Assembly: GCF_000430025.1 (NCBI RefSeq)
Contig: NZ_KE387021.1
Coordinates: forward strand, 71,434-135,433
Source of the DNA: Flavobacterium suncheonense GH29-5 = DSM 17707
Lineage (GTDB): Bacteria > Bacteroidota > Bacteroidia > Flavobacteriales > Flavobacteriaceae
Length of the DNA stretch: 64,000 nt
Reading direction: 5' to 3'
In this document: piece by piece, positions 51,875 through 61,825 of the stretch
How the letters are laid out: every line of letters begins with the position of its first letter
Position numbering within the stretch: position 1 is the stretch's first letter
Notes under the pieces: model-generated
The model's input: only the letters and a program-made list of their open reading frames with translations
Database searches by the model: none
Told to the model about the DNA's origin: nothing
Made by a program: the position numbers and the translations under genes

Positions 51875-53491
51875 ATGACCAGTCACGCTTTAAATATTGA
51901 CAATCTGATCCTTACGGTGCGCGATAAAATCGGAAAACCGGTAAGCAGCCGTGTAGTTGCCGCAACCATAGAATCGTTGGGAATCAGGGATAAAGATACT
52001 CTTAACGATTTTGGTGTTCCGTCCATAAAATCGCTGGCGGATTTGATTTATCAGAAAATTTTAACGGCTCCGGACTATATCAGCATCAGGAATAAAAAAG
52101 AACGGGAATTAGAAGCCGGAGAAAAAAGTAAAACCCTGCAACTGTCCGATTATCTGATTGTTAAACTGAAAATCTTCGCAAGATATTATCCCACCGGGAT
52201 TTTGCATTTATTGCCTGTTTTTGTACAGATTCTGGCTATTATCCTGTTCGGATATTCTCTCTGGACTTTTGTGGGTTTCAATCACATGCAGTCTACCGCA
52301 GTGGTTTTAGGAGTGATTATCGGCCTGATTACCACCGGAGGTTTTGTTCAGGTTATCGGGCGTCAGGCCTCATTTTACTGGAATTATGAAGATTATACCA
52401 TGACGCGGAAAACCATAAATTTTCTCGTAAAAATGGGAGCGAAGTCAATTTCAATCGTACTGATTGGGATTTATGCGCTCAATTTTTTCTTTCACATTTT
52501 CCCAGTAAAACTATTGCTGATTTTGTTCATTTATGCGTTTTTGATAGGCTTGTTGCTTTTAATGATAGCGCCTTTGCATACGATAAAACAGCGCTGGTTT
52601 ATTTCGGTGGCCATTTTCACCGCTACAACTGTTGCTGTTTTGCTCAGTAAATATTCCGTTGTTCCGATTTATATGACGCACTGGATTGGTATTTTGATTG
52701 CCATTCTGCTGTCGAAAGGCTTTCTCTATTTTTTCTTCAGAAATAAAATCGATAAACGTCAGGTAGACTGCAACATGGAAGTTAAAACCCCGGTAATGCT
52801 GTACCAGAATTATCACTACTTCTTTTACGGACTTTTGGTATATGTTTTCATTTTCATAGACCGCATACTGGCCTGGTCTGCCGATATCAGCGGGACAATT
52901 CCGTATATAATTTATTTCGAAAAAAATTACGAATTGGGAATGGATGTGGCCATTTTGGTTTTTTTGTTGCTTTCAGGAGTAATGGAATACAGTCTGGCGG
53001 CTTTTTCAAAATTCATCGATATCGGACAGAAAAACACACCGTTTGAGCATCCGGAACATTATAACCAAAGCTTGTTCAGAATGTACTGGCAACACATTTC
53101 GCTGATGTTTGTTACAAGTCTGTTCATTTTTATCATCATTTATTTCATTATTACGTCTTCCTGGGGATATCAGGCACATTTTAAAGAAGTTTTTGAAGAA
53201 TTGAGCATAAGAGTCTGTATAATAGGCGGTTTAGGCTACTTCTTTTTTGCCTGGGGAATTCTGAATACACTTTACCTGTTTACGTTAGGACAACCCGCAA
53301 AACCTTTAAGAGCGTTGGTAATGGCCTGTATCGTAAATGTAATTACCGGATTTTTGCTAAGTCGTTTTATTTCCTACGAATACAGTGTTGGCGGATTGTT
53401 TTGCGGATCACTGCTGTTTATGCTCTTGACTTTAAGGGAAAACATTCATTTTTTCAGAAACTTAGATTATTATTACTATGCGGCATATTAG
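51875..53491 (+). CDS. pelG: PelG-type polysaccharide flippase
   Basis: PelG is a MOP-superfamily (Wzx-like) protein that helps transport Pel across the inner membrane with PelD/E. The 538-residue protein has a cytoplasmic N-terminal segment (residues 1-100) and about 12 membrane helices, including IIGLITTGGFVQVIGRQASFYW, LLILFIYAFLIGLLLLMIAP, and YAVG-type late helices. The order PelF then PelG matches Pel loci. It overlaps the next gene by 14 bp. Confidence 0.9.
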   Translation: MTSHALNIDNLILTVRDKIGKPVSSRVVAATIESLGIRDKDTLNDFGVPSIKSLADLIYQKILTAPDYISIRNKKERELEAGEKSKTLQLSDYLIVKLKIFARYYPTGILHLLPVFVQILAIILFGYSLWTFVGFNHMQSTAVVLGVIIGLITTGGFVQVIGRQASFYWNYEDYTMTRKTINFLVKMGAKSISIVLIGIYALNFFFHIFPVKLLLILFIYAFLIGLLLLMIAPLHTIKQRWFISVAIFTATTVAVLLSKYSVVPIYMTHWIGILIAILLSKGFLYFFFRNKIDKRQVDCNMEVKTPVMLYQNYHYFFYGLLVYVFIFIDRILAWSADISGTIPYIIYFEKNYELGMDVAILVFLLLSGVMEYSLAAFSKFIDIGQKNTPFEHPEHYNQSLFRMYWQHISLMFVTSLFIFIIIYFIITSSWGYQAHFKEVFEELSIRVCIIGGLGYFFFAWGILNTLYLFTLGQPAKPLRALVMACIVNVITGFLLSRFISYEYSVGGLFCGSLLFMLLTLRENIHFFRNLDYYYYAAY

Positions 53492-54287
53492 ACTGTTTTT
53501 TTTAGTGTTTCCTTCGATTATAGGATTTGGAATGGCCAATAATAATGTTGTTCAGTCTGACATTTTTTTTTGTTACGGCAAACTAAATCCTCTTGATGTA
53601 AAAGGATATAGTTATGTAGTTATTGAATCAAAAAACTACACCATTCCGGATGTTAAAAAGTTCAAAAAGCTGAATGGCAAAGTTTTAGCATACATTAGTT
53701 TAGGTGAAGTAAACAGTCAGGCAAAGCATTATAATTCCCTAAAAAACAACACTATAGGTAAAAATGAAAACTGGGACAGTTATTACCTTGATTTGAAAGC
53801 TTCCGGAACTTCCCAAATACTTTTCACCATCATCGATCAGATTTTAGCCGATGGATACGACGGGCTTTTTCTGGACAATATCGACAATTTCTGCTCTTTT
53901 GGTTTTCAGAAAGACCAGAAAGAAGAAGTCCTGCAATTCATGGCCGATTTAGATGCCAGATATCCAAATCACACTTTTATACAAAATGCAGGACTGGAGC
54001 TTTTGGAAAAAACGTTCCGGCTTGTAGACGCGATAGTCGTAGAATCGGTAGCCACCGATTTCACCTTTGATGACAATGTTTACAAACTGCGCAGCCAGGC
54101 CGAATACGATAAGTATATCCGACAACTGCAGCAAATCAGGAGAAAATATAAATTACCCGTAATCCTTGTAGAATATGCCGATACGCGTGCGCTGTACGAT
54201 CAGATAATCAGACGAATTGACCGAACGGGTTTTCTGTATTTTATCGGTTCGATAGACTTACAGGGAATACCAAAATTTTCAGAATAA
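53478..54287 (+). CDS. Secreted GH114-type glycoside hydrolase (PelA hydrolase-like)
   Basis: GH114/GH166 TIM barrels cut alpha-1,4-linked galactosamine polymers; PelA of Pseudomonas has such a domain. The 269-residue protein has a signal peptide (FFLVFPSIIGFGMA), YAYISLGEVN-type strand (KVLAYISLGEVNSQAK) and the catalytic-type Asp in YDGLFLDNIDNFCSF. The C-terminal TGFLYFIGSIDLQG closes the barrel. It is placed between PelG and a membrane protein and is translationally coupled to PelG. Confidence 0.88.
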   Translation: MRHIRLFFLVFPSIIGFGMANNNVVQSDIFFCYGKLNPLDVKGYSYVVIESKNYTIPDVKKFKKLNGKVLAYISLGEVNSQAKHYNSLKNNTIGKNENWDSYYLDLKASGTSQILFTIIDQILADGYDGLFLDNIDNFCSFGFQKDQKEEVLQFMADLDARYPNHTFIQNAGLELLEKTFRLVDAIVVESVATDFTFDDNVYKLRSQAEYDKYIRQLQQIRRKYKLPVILVEYADTRALYDQIIRRIDRTGFLYFIGSIDLQGIPKFSE

Positions 54288-54290
54288 CGC

Positions 54291-56261
54291 ATGATCATTT
54301 CAGGCTCCATATTAACCGGTTTTGCCAGACTATGTCTGATGATACTCTTTTTGTTTTATCTCAACAGAAAGTTTGTATCCTATTCACGTTCTGTAAATTA
54401 CTTCGATTTCATAGCCAAACAATGGTTTAAATACGGAAGTCTTATCATGTTGCTGGTCTTTACGTTGGTTCAATTGGGAATTTACAACCTCATAAACATG
54501 ATAATCATTTTACTGACCGTTATTTATGTGGATTATTTTGGAATAAAGCAATTACCGCAATCCGTGAACATCATTGCTCATAAGGTAAAGAAAAACATCT
54601 TTGAGCTTATTAAAAACCTCGAACTGAAAAAACCGGTCGGATTCTTCCTTTTAACCCGTTCCGATCCCAAAGAAAGGAAAAACCGCCTCTGGTATTTGTT
54701 TATCCTTTCTGTTTTGGGAGCTGTGGCGGTTTACAGTCGTTATATTTTTTATCCTTTCGATTTGTTTTCCATGTCCGGTTCCTGGCTAACCGATTTAGAA
54801 AGCGTAGTCGACTTCGATTCACAGCGTTGGTTTACAAACGGTGTAGCCACAATAGGCGAGTTGGCTATGGTCAATTTTTACGGCAAACTGGTGAGTATCA
54901 GCCCGGAAGTAGCGCTGCAATCTATGGGAATACTCGAATCGGTATTAATCAGTATTCTGTTGTTTTGGGTTGTTAATAAAATCAGTTATTCGAAAATTGT
55001 CGCGCCATTGGCCGCATCGTTGTTTTACAGCGTTAGTTATACCATTATGCCGGTCAATATTACTTATATTTTGCAGCATCAGGCGTTGTTGCTGGCTATT
55101 TGTTTTGCTTTACCGGCCATGGTTATTTACATGAAACCCGGATTTATGCACAGCAGTAACCGCAATGGTTTTATCAATTACATCCTTGCTTTTACTGCTA
55201 TTGGTCTTATCGATATTTTCACCCTTGTAGTTTTGGTGCTGCCTTTTATGGTGATCGGACTGTTTACTTCAGGCCTCAAACATAAATTGGAAAACCTTAT
55301 CGATTTGGGCGCTTATTTTATCTCCATTGCAATTCTTCTGATGATTTACGGTATAGCCTGTAACCATTTTGGAGACGATTTACGCCTGCTGATTCACTCA
55401 GGATTAATGAATGTAAGTTCCTATACCTATTTTTCCCACCTGATTGTATCGTATGAAGAGCTCATGATTTATTATCAGTATGTAAGTTACGGCTGTATAC
55501 TGATTTGCCTGCTGCTGATGTTCTGGAAAAACGAAAAATGGAATGCCGCACTGTGTTTTCTGATTTACTTCAACTTTTTGGTTATTATTTCAGAAATAGA
55601 TAACAATTGGATTGATACTGATATGATTAAATTGTCCTTAGGCGTTTTCATTCCGGTACTTCTGGGAATTTCTGTTTCCATTGTTATCCGATTTGCTTAT
55701 TTCATAACAACTAAAACAGAAGTTGTTAAGCCGGCCTTTGCCGTTTTGATGATTGTCGGAGTATTGTTTTCGGCTTATTTCTATCAGGAAAAAGAGTATG
55801 AAAAACTACAGCGTACTGATAATATTCCGAAAGAAATCATAAGCGTTTACGAAAGAATCACCGCAACCTATTTTCCTTATTCTTACGCGGTAGTAAACGA
55901 TTACACGACGCAGACGATGAGCATTAACAAGCATTTTTTCATTCATTATACGGAGTTTATGAGCGATTATTTAAAACGGGATTCCATTTATTTTAAGAAT
56001 CAGAAGAACAAAAAATTTCTGCTCAAACATCCGGAATATGTTGTCCCCAAAAGCATTCTGGTATTCATTTATAAAAAACCGGACGATAAAACGAACCGCA
56101 TTGCCACCAACTGCAAAATGGTTCCGGATATCCTTCAAAAAATAGGAATTCTTCAGAAAAGAGGACGAAAAGTAGCTGTTTTCTACGAAAGTGATTTAAT
56201 AAAAGTATATGAAATCGAGAATGTTCCAAATGAAAGTAAAATTGATGATTTAATTTTTTAA
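54291..56261 (+). CDS. Polytopic membrane protein of the Pel-like operon
   Basis: The 656-residue protein has two N-terminal helices, a cytoplasmic loop rich in Lys (ELIKNLELKKPVGFFLLTRSDPKERKNR), and about ten further helices (for example WYLFILSVLGAVAVYSRYI, AVLMIVGVLFSAYFY), then a soluble C-terminal part. No GGDEF, GAF or PilZ motif was seen, so it is not an obvious PelD. By position it may replace PelD/PelE in coupling synthesis to transport; this is an inference. Confidence 0.82.
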   Translation: MIISGSILTGFARLCLMILFLFYLNRKFVSYSRSVNYFDFIAKQWFKYGSLIMLLVFTLVQLGIYNLINMIIILLTVIYVDYFGIKQLPQSVNIIAHKVKKNIFELIKNLELKKPVGFFLLTRSDPKERKNRLWYLFILSVLGAVAVYSRYIFYPFDLFSMSGSWLTDLESVVDFDSQRWFTNGVATIGELAMVNFYGKLVSISPEVALQSMGILESVLISILLFWVVNKISYSKIVAPLAASLFYSVSYTIMPVNITYILQHQALLLAICFALPAMVIYMKPGFMHSSNRNGFINYILAFTAIGLIDIFTLVVLVLPFMVIGLFTSGLKHKLENLIDLGAYFISIAILLMIYGIACNHFGDDLRLLIHSGLMNVSSYTYFSHLIVSYEELMIYYQYVSYGCILICLLLMFWKNEKWNAALCFLIYFNFLVIISEIDNNWIDTDMIKLSLGVFIPVLLGISVSIVIRFAYFITTKTEVVKPAFAVLMIVGVLFSAYFYQEKEYEKLQRTDNIPKEIISVYERITATYFPYSYAVVNDYTTQTMSINKHFFIHYTEFMSDYLKRDSIYFKNQKNKKFLLKHPEYVVPKSILVFIYKKPDDKTNRIATNCKMVPDILQKIGILQKRGRKVAVFYESDLIKVYEIENVPNESKIDDLIF

Positions 56262-56272
56262 CAATTAGAATT

Positions 56273-59200
56273 ATGCGTAAAAATACCACAATACAATTTC
56301 GTTGTTTATTGGTGCTGTCTGCGTTGTTTATGGTGTTTGGCTGTGCAAAAATTGACGAATTAACAGGCGTAAATAATATGAACAGGAGGGAAGGAAGTCT
56401 CAAACTGAGAAAATATTCCAATATTCCGTTAAACCTACCGCCTTTGGTACAATACATTTTAGACAAGAAAGAAGTTGAAAGTTTAACCCTGAACAGCAAT
56501 CTGAGAAAAGTATGTGATTACACTAAAATCCCGATACAAACCGTAACCGTGGAAGACTGGAACAAAGAGCCGAAAATAGCAGACAACGTCCGGGTACTGT
56601 GTTTGTTAGACACCCGAAAACTCAACAATAAAAGCATCGAAGTAATTACCGAATTTGTAGCCAAAGGCGGAACGCTTTTTATGCCCTTCGGGAGTGAAGA
56701 CAAACGCTTTTCATTTTTGGTTGGCTGTAAACCTGAGAATGATTTTGAAACCGATGTTAATGCTTCAGGATTTCATTTCAACACTTCGATATTTCCGGGT
56801 TTTGACCATCACGTATATAAAAAGGACCTTAAATTTTTCGGATTGAAAAGCAAAGCTTTTTCAGACAGGATAAGGGTTCTGGCCACCGCGGAAAACGACA
56901 AAAATTATCCGTTAATTATCGAAAATGAAGTAGGGAAGGGAAGGGTTATTTACTACAATTCCACCTATTTCCTGATTAAGGACGACAGAGGCTTGCTGCT
57001 CTCCGGCATTATTAAAGGACTGGAAGGAATTCCGTATCCTGTGGTGAATGCCGGCGTAATCTTTTTGGATGATTTTCCTTCACCACTATACGACATTAAA
57101 CAGGAGCCGGTTAATTCGGAAATGAATTTAACCATAACAGACTTTGTTCATAATGTCTGGTGGCCGGATTTAGTCAAGATTTCGAAAAAGTTCGACATAC
57201 AGTATTCTGCCATGACTACTTTCGATTATAATGTTAATGTTAAACCGCCTTTTTTGTTTCGCGAATGGGATGCTAAAAAAGTGAAAATCGGAGACAAAGA
57301 AGTTGGATTGAGTAATTGGCTGATGGAAGATGTTGCCAAACGCGGTCACGAACTTGCCTTTCACGGTTACAACCACGTTTCCCTGTTGGTTCCGGACTGG
57401 AAAAACCCGGATTTTATGATTACCTCGTTAAAAGCAGCCGAAAAAAAATGGGAAGTGAACAATTTCGGAGATTTGCCCGTAACCTATGTACCGCCTTCAA
57501 ATTATATTGACAGAATAGGGCTGAAGCAACTAAAAAAAGGAATGCCTTCCGTTAATTTTATGTGCAGCATTTATGTAGGTGAAAAAGCTCAGGGCGGAAA
57601 CAGAGAGTTCGACTTTGACCCCTATGAACCGGAATTGTTTGATTTTCCGAGAATTTCCAGCGGATTTTATGTAGACGACGATTTAAAATTCACCATGTAT
57701 TCGATGTATATGTTTACCGGAATCTGGACCCATTTTCTGCATCCGGACGACATATACGATATTAAAGGGAAAAACCATGTTCTTTTGGACAATAGTTACG
57801 GCTTCAGAAATTACGATAATCTGGGCTGGTATAAAACCCCAAACAGCAATCGGGCAATGCTTCCGGAATTTGGCAAACTGCTGACCACTTTGCGAGGCGA
57901 TTTTCCGTACATCCGTTTTATGAACGCACGGGAAAGCGGAATGATTACCAACGACTGGAGAGCTTCACAATTCAGTCACAGATCTGAAAAAGGCCTGTAC
58001 AGAGTTGAAAAGCTCAACCCCGAAGAATCCGATTACAGCGAGCAATATTGGTTTATGTACGGAAGCAACGCCAACGCCTCACGAATTGAAAATCACTTTA
58101 AAAGCACCAATACTTCGTATAAAAAAAGACCATATCTGGACGGTTATCTTTATTCGGTTAAAACCAGTAAACCGTATCTGACCGTTCCGGATTTTAATAT
58201 TAAAACAACCGAAAGCAACAGTAATCTTGAAGCTGTTTCCCGAAAAGTTAAAAGTGATTTCCGCGCTTTTTTAGCTGAAGCCGCAAGAATTGCCAAACAA
58301 GATTTATGGTACGACAATTACGATGAAAACCTGAAACTGGAAATTGAATCATTGCGCAAACAAATCGTGAACAGCCCGAAAATCGATCCGAAAGTATGGG
58401 AAAAATATGCCGAATATTTGTCATGGAATGACAATGCTGATGAAATATGGCAATTACTGGAAGAACATTGCATAAAATATCCGACAGCAGAAAATGTCAT
58501 GTTTTCCAAACGATTGGCGGAGATTGTTTACTATCCGAACGATTTAATTTATGAAAAATGGATTAATGCCCAAATATTGGTAACTCCGAATGATAAAGAC
58601 TTACTGAACAGTTACGTGGCTAATTTTTATACTCCTGAAAATCAAGCAAAAATCAAGGATGCGCTTCTTAAACTTTTGAGGGTGGATACTTCCCATGAAA
58701 GTTTTATGAAATACATCGACTTTTTATTGGGTTACGAACCTCAAAACGCCATTCCGGAATTAGATAAAATCCAGCCATCTGCGGAGTTTTCCGAATATGC
58801 CACAACAATTGCCTGGACGTATGCTGACAACAACCAGTTTCAGAAAGCTTATGATTGGGCGGCGTTTAGCAGTGAAATCGATTTTTATTCCAAAATGCAA
58901 TGGTTAATTGAACTAAAAGACAATGCTAAACTCATCCAGGAATACGACGAATACATAGCCAAAAATCCGGATGATTTCAGAGTAAAAGCGCAAATGAGCA
59001 TGGCCTACCACGAAATGGGAAAATTCAAAGAAGCCTGGATTCTGGCCAATGAGTTACCAGAAGAATCCGCAGACAAGGAAGCGATTCAGAAAATGCTGAA
59101 TACCGATGTAATCTATGAAGAACGGGATGTTCAGTTGTATCTTGCCGAAAACCAGACCGCATTGTTTTACCCGGATGTGCTTGAAAAAATCCTGAAAAAC

Positions 59201-60145
59201 GAACGGCGGGAAAACGGGAATTTTTTGAATTACGATACTTCATTCGAAAGTAACAAAGAGAATTTGTCTTCCTTTCAAAATGTCTGGTCTTATAATATGT
59301 ATGACAAAAAACTCAGACTTCACGGTTTTGGATTAACCTACAGTTCGATGTACCGCATTGAAAATGATCTGGATTGGGACGATAATAAAACGCACGATGT
59401 TTTCGGAATTCAGTATCAGTTTAACAATCCGAAATCGTATGACAAACTTCAGTATTACTCACGACTTCGTCTGGAATACAGCGATTTGAAAAAAGGATTT
59501 ATCCAGTTTGGTGCCGGCGCGAATTTTTCAAAAAATAAAAGTTATTCGTCTGCAGAATTCAATGTGGCTCCGGTGGAAAACGGACCGAGTCACAGCAAAA
59601 GCATTTACCGTTATCAGTTAAATATTTATCAGAACAATTATTTCTTTAAATACTGGAATACGGCTTTATCGCTGGAAGGCAATTATTATAACAGGAGCGA
59701 AATTCTCAACAAGGAATATTATACTCACGAATCATACGAAGGCAGTGCAACCGGTAAAATTATTTTCGATCGCTGGATGGACAACAAGTACCGCTTACAG
59801 CCTTTTGTTGAAGCATCAAGATCGCAGGCTTCTTTGGGAAAATCGACAATTCCGCTGTCTACCGGTTATCCGTATTGGATGATTGATGACCGTTTTTTCA
59901 TTGGCGGCGGTTTGGGTTTTTCCATCGGAAAGAGTGAAGATGATTTTAACATGAAAGTAGAAGGAGCGTGGTTCAACGATGATTATGCTAACGAATTCAC
60001 CCGTTTTATCGGAAACCTGAACTATCAGATTTTCGATTATACCTACATTACCACGACTTTTGAATTTTACCTGCAATCTAAATTTTATTCCAATGCGTTG
60101 CAATTCGGCATCAAACACAATCTGAAACGGAAACAAAAAAAATAG
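56273..60145 (+). CDS. Pel-like lipoprotein fusing deacetylase-like domain, helical repeats and outer-membrane barrel
   Basis: The 1290-residue protein has a lipobox with Cys24 (ALFMVFGC). Residues about 50-620 are a DUF2194-type region containing polysaccharide deacetylase signatures: FLDDFPSP with Asp266/Asp267 and HGYNH with His364 and His368. Residues about 650-960 are a TPR-like helical solenoid (YLSWNDNADEIWQLLEEHC, KAYDWAAFSSEID, MSMAYHEMGKFKEAW). From about 990 to the end is an amphipathic beta-barrel (LRLHGFGLTYSSMYRI, LQYYSRLRLEYSDLKKGFIQFGAGANF). In Pseudomonas the deacetylase (PelA) and TPR-porin (PelB) are separate proteins. The order and fusion suggest one export-and-modify outer-membrane machine. 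Confidence 0.85.
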   Translation: MRKNTTIQFRCLLVLSALFMVFGCAKIDELTGVNNMNRREGSLKLRKYSNIPLNLPPLVQYILDKKEVESLTLNSNLRKVCDYTKIPIQTVTVEDWNKEPKIADNVRVLCLLDTRKLNNKSIEVITEFVAKGGTLFMPFGSEDKRFSFLVGCKPENDFETDVNASGFHFNTSIFPGFDHHVYKKDLKFFGLKSKAFSDRIRVLATAENDKNYPLIIENEVGKGRVIYYNSTYFLIKDDRGLLLSGIIKGLEGIPYPVVNAGVIFLDDFPSPLYDIKQEPVNSEMNLTITDFVHNVWWPDLVKISKKFDIQYSAMTTFDYNVNVKPPFLFREWDAKKVKIGDKEVGLSNWLMEDVAKRGHELAFHGYNHVSLLVPDWKNPDFMITSLKAAEKKWEVNNFGDLPVTYVPPSNYIDRIGLKQLKKGMPSVNFMCSIYVGEKAQGGNREFDFDPYEPELFDFPRISSGFYVDDDLKFTMYSMYMFTGIWTHFLHPDDIYDIKGKNHVLLDNSYGFRNYDNLGWYKTPNSNRAMLPEFGKLLTTLRGDFPYIRFMNARESGMITNDWRASQFSHRSEKGLYRVEKLNPEESDYSEQYWFMYGSNANASRIENHFKSTNTSYKKRPYLDGYLYSVKTSKPYLTVPDFNIKTTESNSNLEAVSRKVKSDFRAFLAEAARIAKQDLWYDNYDENLKLEIESLRKQIVNSPKIDPKVWEKYAEYLSWNDNADEIWQLLEEHCIKYPTAENVMFSKRLAEIVYYPNDLIYEKWINAQILVTPNDKDLLNSYVANFYTPENQAKIKDALLKLLRVDTSHESFMKYIDFLLGYEPQNAIPELDKIQPSAEFSEYATTIAWTYADNNQFQKAYDWAAFSSEIDFYSKMQWLIELKDNAKLIQEYDEYIAKNPDDFRVKAQMSMAYHEMGKFKEAWILANELPEESADKEAIQKMLNTDVIYEERDVQLYLAENQTALFYPDVLEKILKNERRENGNFLNYDTSFESNKENLSSFQNVWSYNMYDKKLRLHGFGLTYSSMYRIENDLDWDDNKTHDVFGIQYQFNNPKSYDKLQYYSRLRLEYSDLKKGFIQFGAGANFSKNKSYSSAEFNVAPVENGPSHSKSIYRYQLNIYQNNYFFKYWNTALSLEGNYYNRSEILNKEYYTHESYEGSATGKIIFDRWMDNKYRLQPFVEASRSQASLGKSTIPLSTGYPYWMIDDRFFIGGGLGFSIGKSEDDFNMKVEGAWFNDDYANEFTRFIGNLNYQIFDYTYITTTFEFYLQSKFYSNALQFGIKHNLKRKQKK

Positions 60146-60205
60146 GAACCAGTTAAAAACCGATTCCCATTTCATTCAAAAATCAAATTATTAAAAAACA
60201 GTATT

Positions 60206-61825
60206 TTAGTGCTTAACGATTACTCTTCTGGAATCTTTAGTAGTTCCGTTTGAAAACTGCAGATAGTAAACGCCGTCGCTTAAGCTTTCTGTATTGATAA
60301 CCATGTTAGTTGCTGTAACAGTGGTGTTAACTTTAACCATTTGTCCAAGTGAATTGTACATGGCCAAAGTATATTGCTGAATGTTAGTCATTTCTACAGT
60401 AATCTGGTTGTTTGCAGGAATCGGGAAGATGGTTGCATTAGCCACATTATTGTCCTGAGTACCAAGTGTTGAACTTGCCACATTCATTGTAAAGTTCAGG
60501 TTGTTGTAACCTGTAGTGGATTCCCAGGTATTGGTGTTAGCCATTCTTACGGAATATTCAGGACGCGGTCTTAGGTTTGCATCGGAATCCGGTAAGCTTA
60601 AATACAATTTGTAACTTCCCGGAACAATGTTCGCCGGCAATGTAACATTCTCATTAATAGTAGTTTCTGCCTGGCTGGTCCATAATCTAGGATCGGAAGC
60701 CAACTGAATTGCATATTCCTGATTTGTTCCGGTGTTTCTTAAAATTAAGTACGCTTTTCTTTCGTTGAAAGGCGTTGCCCAACCTGAGTTGTTAATTTTC
60801 AGCACCAACGGAAAACTAGATCCTGCATTTGCAGACTGTGTGAATGTTCCGTTCACCAATTCAAAACGGTATCCCAATTTGTTTTTAATTTCGTTCATAC
60901 ATCCGTTGGAAATAAATCCGTTTAAAACAGAAGCATGATAATCAGTATTTAAATAAGACCAGTGGAATTTTTTCATTTCCTGTAATGCAGTGCTACAATC
61001 GGTACGTGGTGCATTAGGCGCACAAGTTTCACCACCCATTGCTAAATATTTAGTTTCGCTTTCCAAAAATGGGTATTCCGACGAAATATTTGAATAAGTT
61101 CCAAAATCGGTAGAACTTGCCAAGAAACAGTCGTTATGGTGTGCTAATCTGGAATTGTTTGAACCGTTATAAGCTTGCGAAGCAGCAATCGGCGTTGTAG
61201 TTCCCGCCATTTTTTGTTTTAAAACCGGAGTTCTCATGTGTACCATTCTGGATGCCGGCAAGGCAGCTAACAGAGCATTTATTACATCTTTTCTGTTTGC
61301 ATAATCTGTTGCGGTAGGAGAAATACCAAAGTAGTCTGTATAATACCATTCTCCCCAAGAACCGATGAAACCCGCCTGCACAGAAGCAATTACATCAACA
61401 TTGTTTTGTAATAAAGGCTGTAATTGACTGATATGGCTTAAAATCTGAGCCTTAGAAGCATCGCGTTGTCCGGCCACATCAGAATCTGAATAAGCAAAAC
61501 GAGGTATAATTTTAATACCGGCATTACGAACAGCGTTGAAATCTGCCTGTATTTTGTTTAGATAATCCTGAGAGATCGGAGCGTTTCTGAAATTTTCCAG
61601 ATAGAAAACACGTACGATAAGCGTGATTTTTTCGTTAACTCTGTAATTCGTTAAGGTAGATTGACTTAAACTTGAATACCCGGTTGAGTGGGTTTCAGTA
61701 TGGTGATACATTCCGCGTTCCGGATTTGAAAAATTCTCACTTGTTGTAGTGTAACTAACATTAGTAGTTTGAGCAAAAACATTTAGTGTAGCTAGGAGCA
61801 AAAAAATAAAAAATCTGTTCTTCAT
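60206..61825 (-). CDS. DUF4874/DUF4832 protein with type IX sorting domain
   Basis: The 539-residue protein has a signal peptide (FFIFLLLATLNVFA), the DUF4874-type opening NFSNPERGMYHHTETH, a TIM-barrel-like middle (IASVQAGFIGSWGEWYYTDYFG), a DUF4832 beta-sandwich (LVLKINNSGWATPFNERKAYLIL), and a T9SS C-terminal tail (ATIFPIPANNQITVEM, YNSLGQMVKV, LSDGVYYLQFSNG, KRVIVKH-like end). It is secreted by the type IX system and likely acts on glycans. It converges on the Pel-like operon. Confidence 0.93.
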   Translation of the reverse strand: MKNRFFIFLLLATLNVFAQTTNVSYTTTSENFSNPERGMYHHTETHSTGYSSLSQSTLTNYRVNEKITLIVRVFYLENFRNAPISQDYLNKIQADFNAVRNAGIKIIPRFAYSDSDVAGQRDASKAQILSHISQLQPLLQNNVDVIASVQAGFIGSWGEWYYTDYFGISPTATDYANRKDVINALLAALPASRMVHMRTPVLKQKMAGTTTPIAASQAYNGSNNSRLAHHNDCFLASSTDFGTYSNISSEYPFLESETKYLAMGGETCAPNAPRTDCSTALQEMKKFHWSYLNTDYHASVLNGFISNGCMNEIKNKLGYRFELVNGTFTQSANAGSSFPLVLKINNSGWATPFNERKAYLILRNTGTNQEYAIQLASDPRLWTSQAETTINENVTLPANIVPGSYKLYLSLPDSDANLRPRPEYSVRMANTNTWESTTGYNNLNFTMNVASSTLGTQDNNVANATIFPIPANNQITVEMTNIQQYTLAMYNSLGQMVKVNTTVTATNMVINTESLSDGVYYLQFSNGTTKDSRRVIVKH

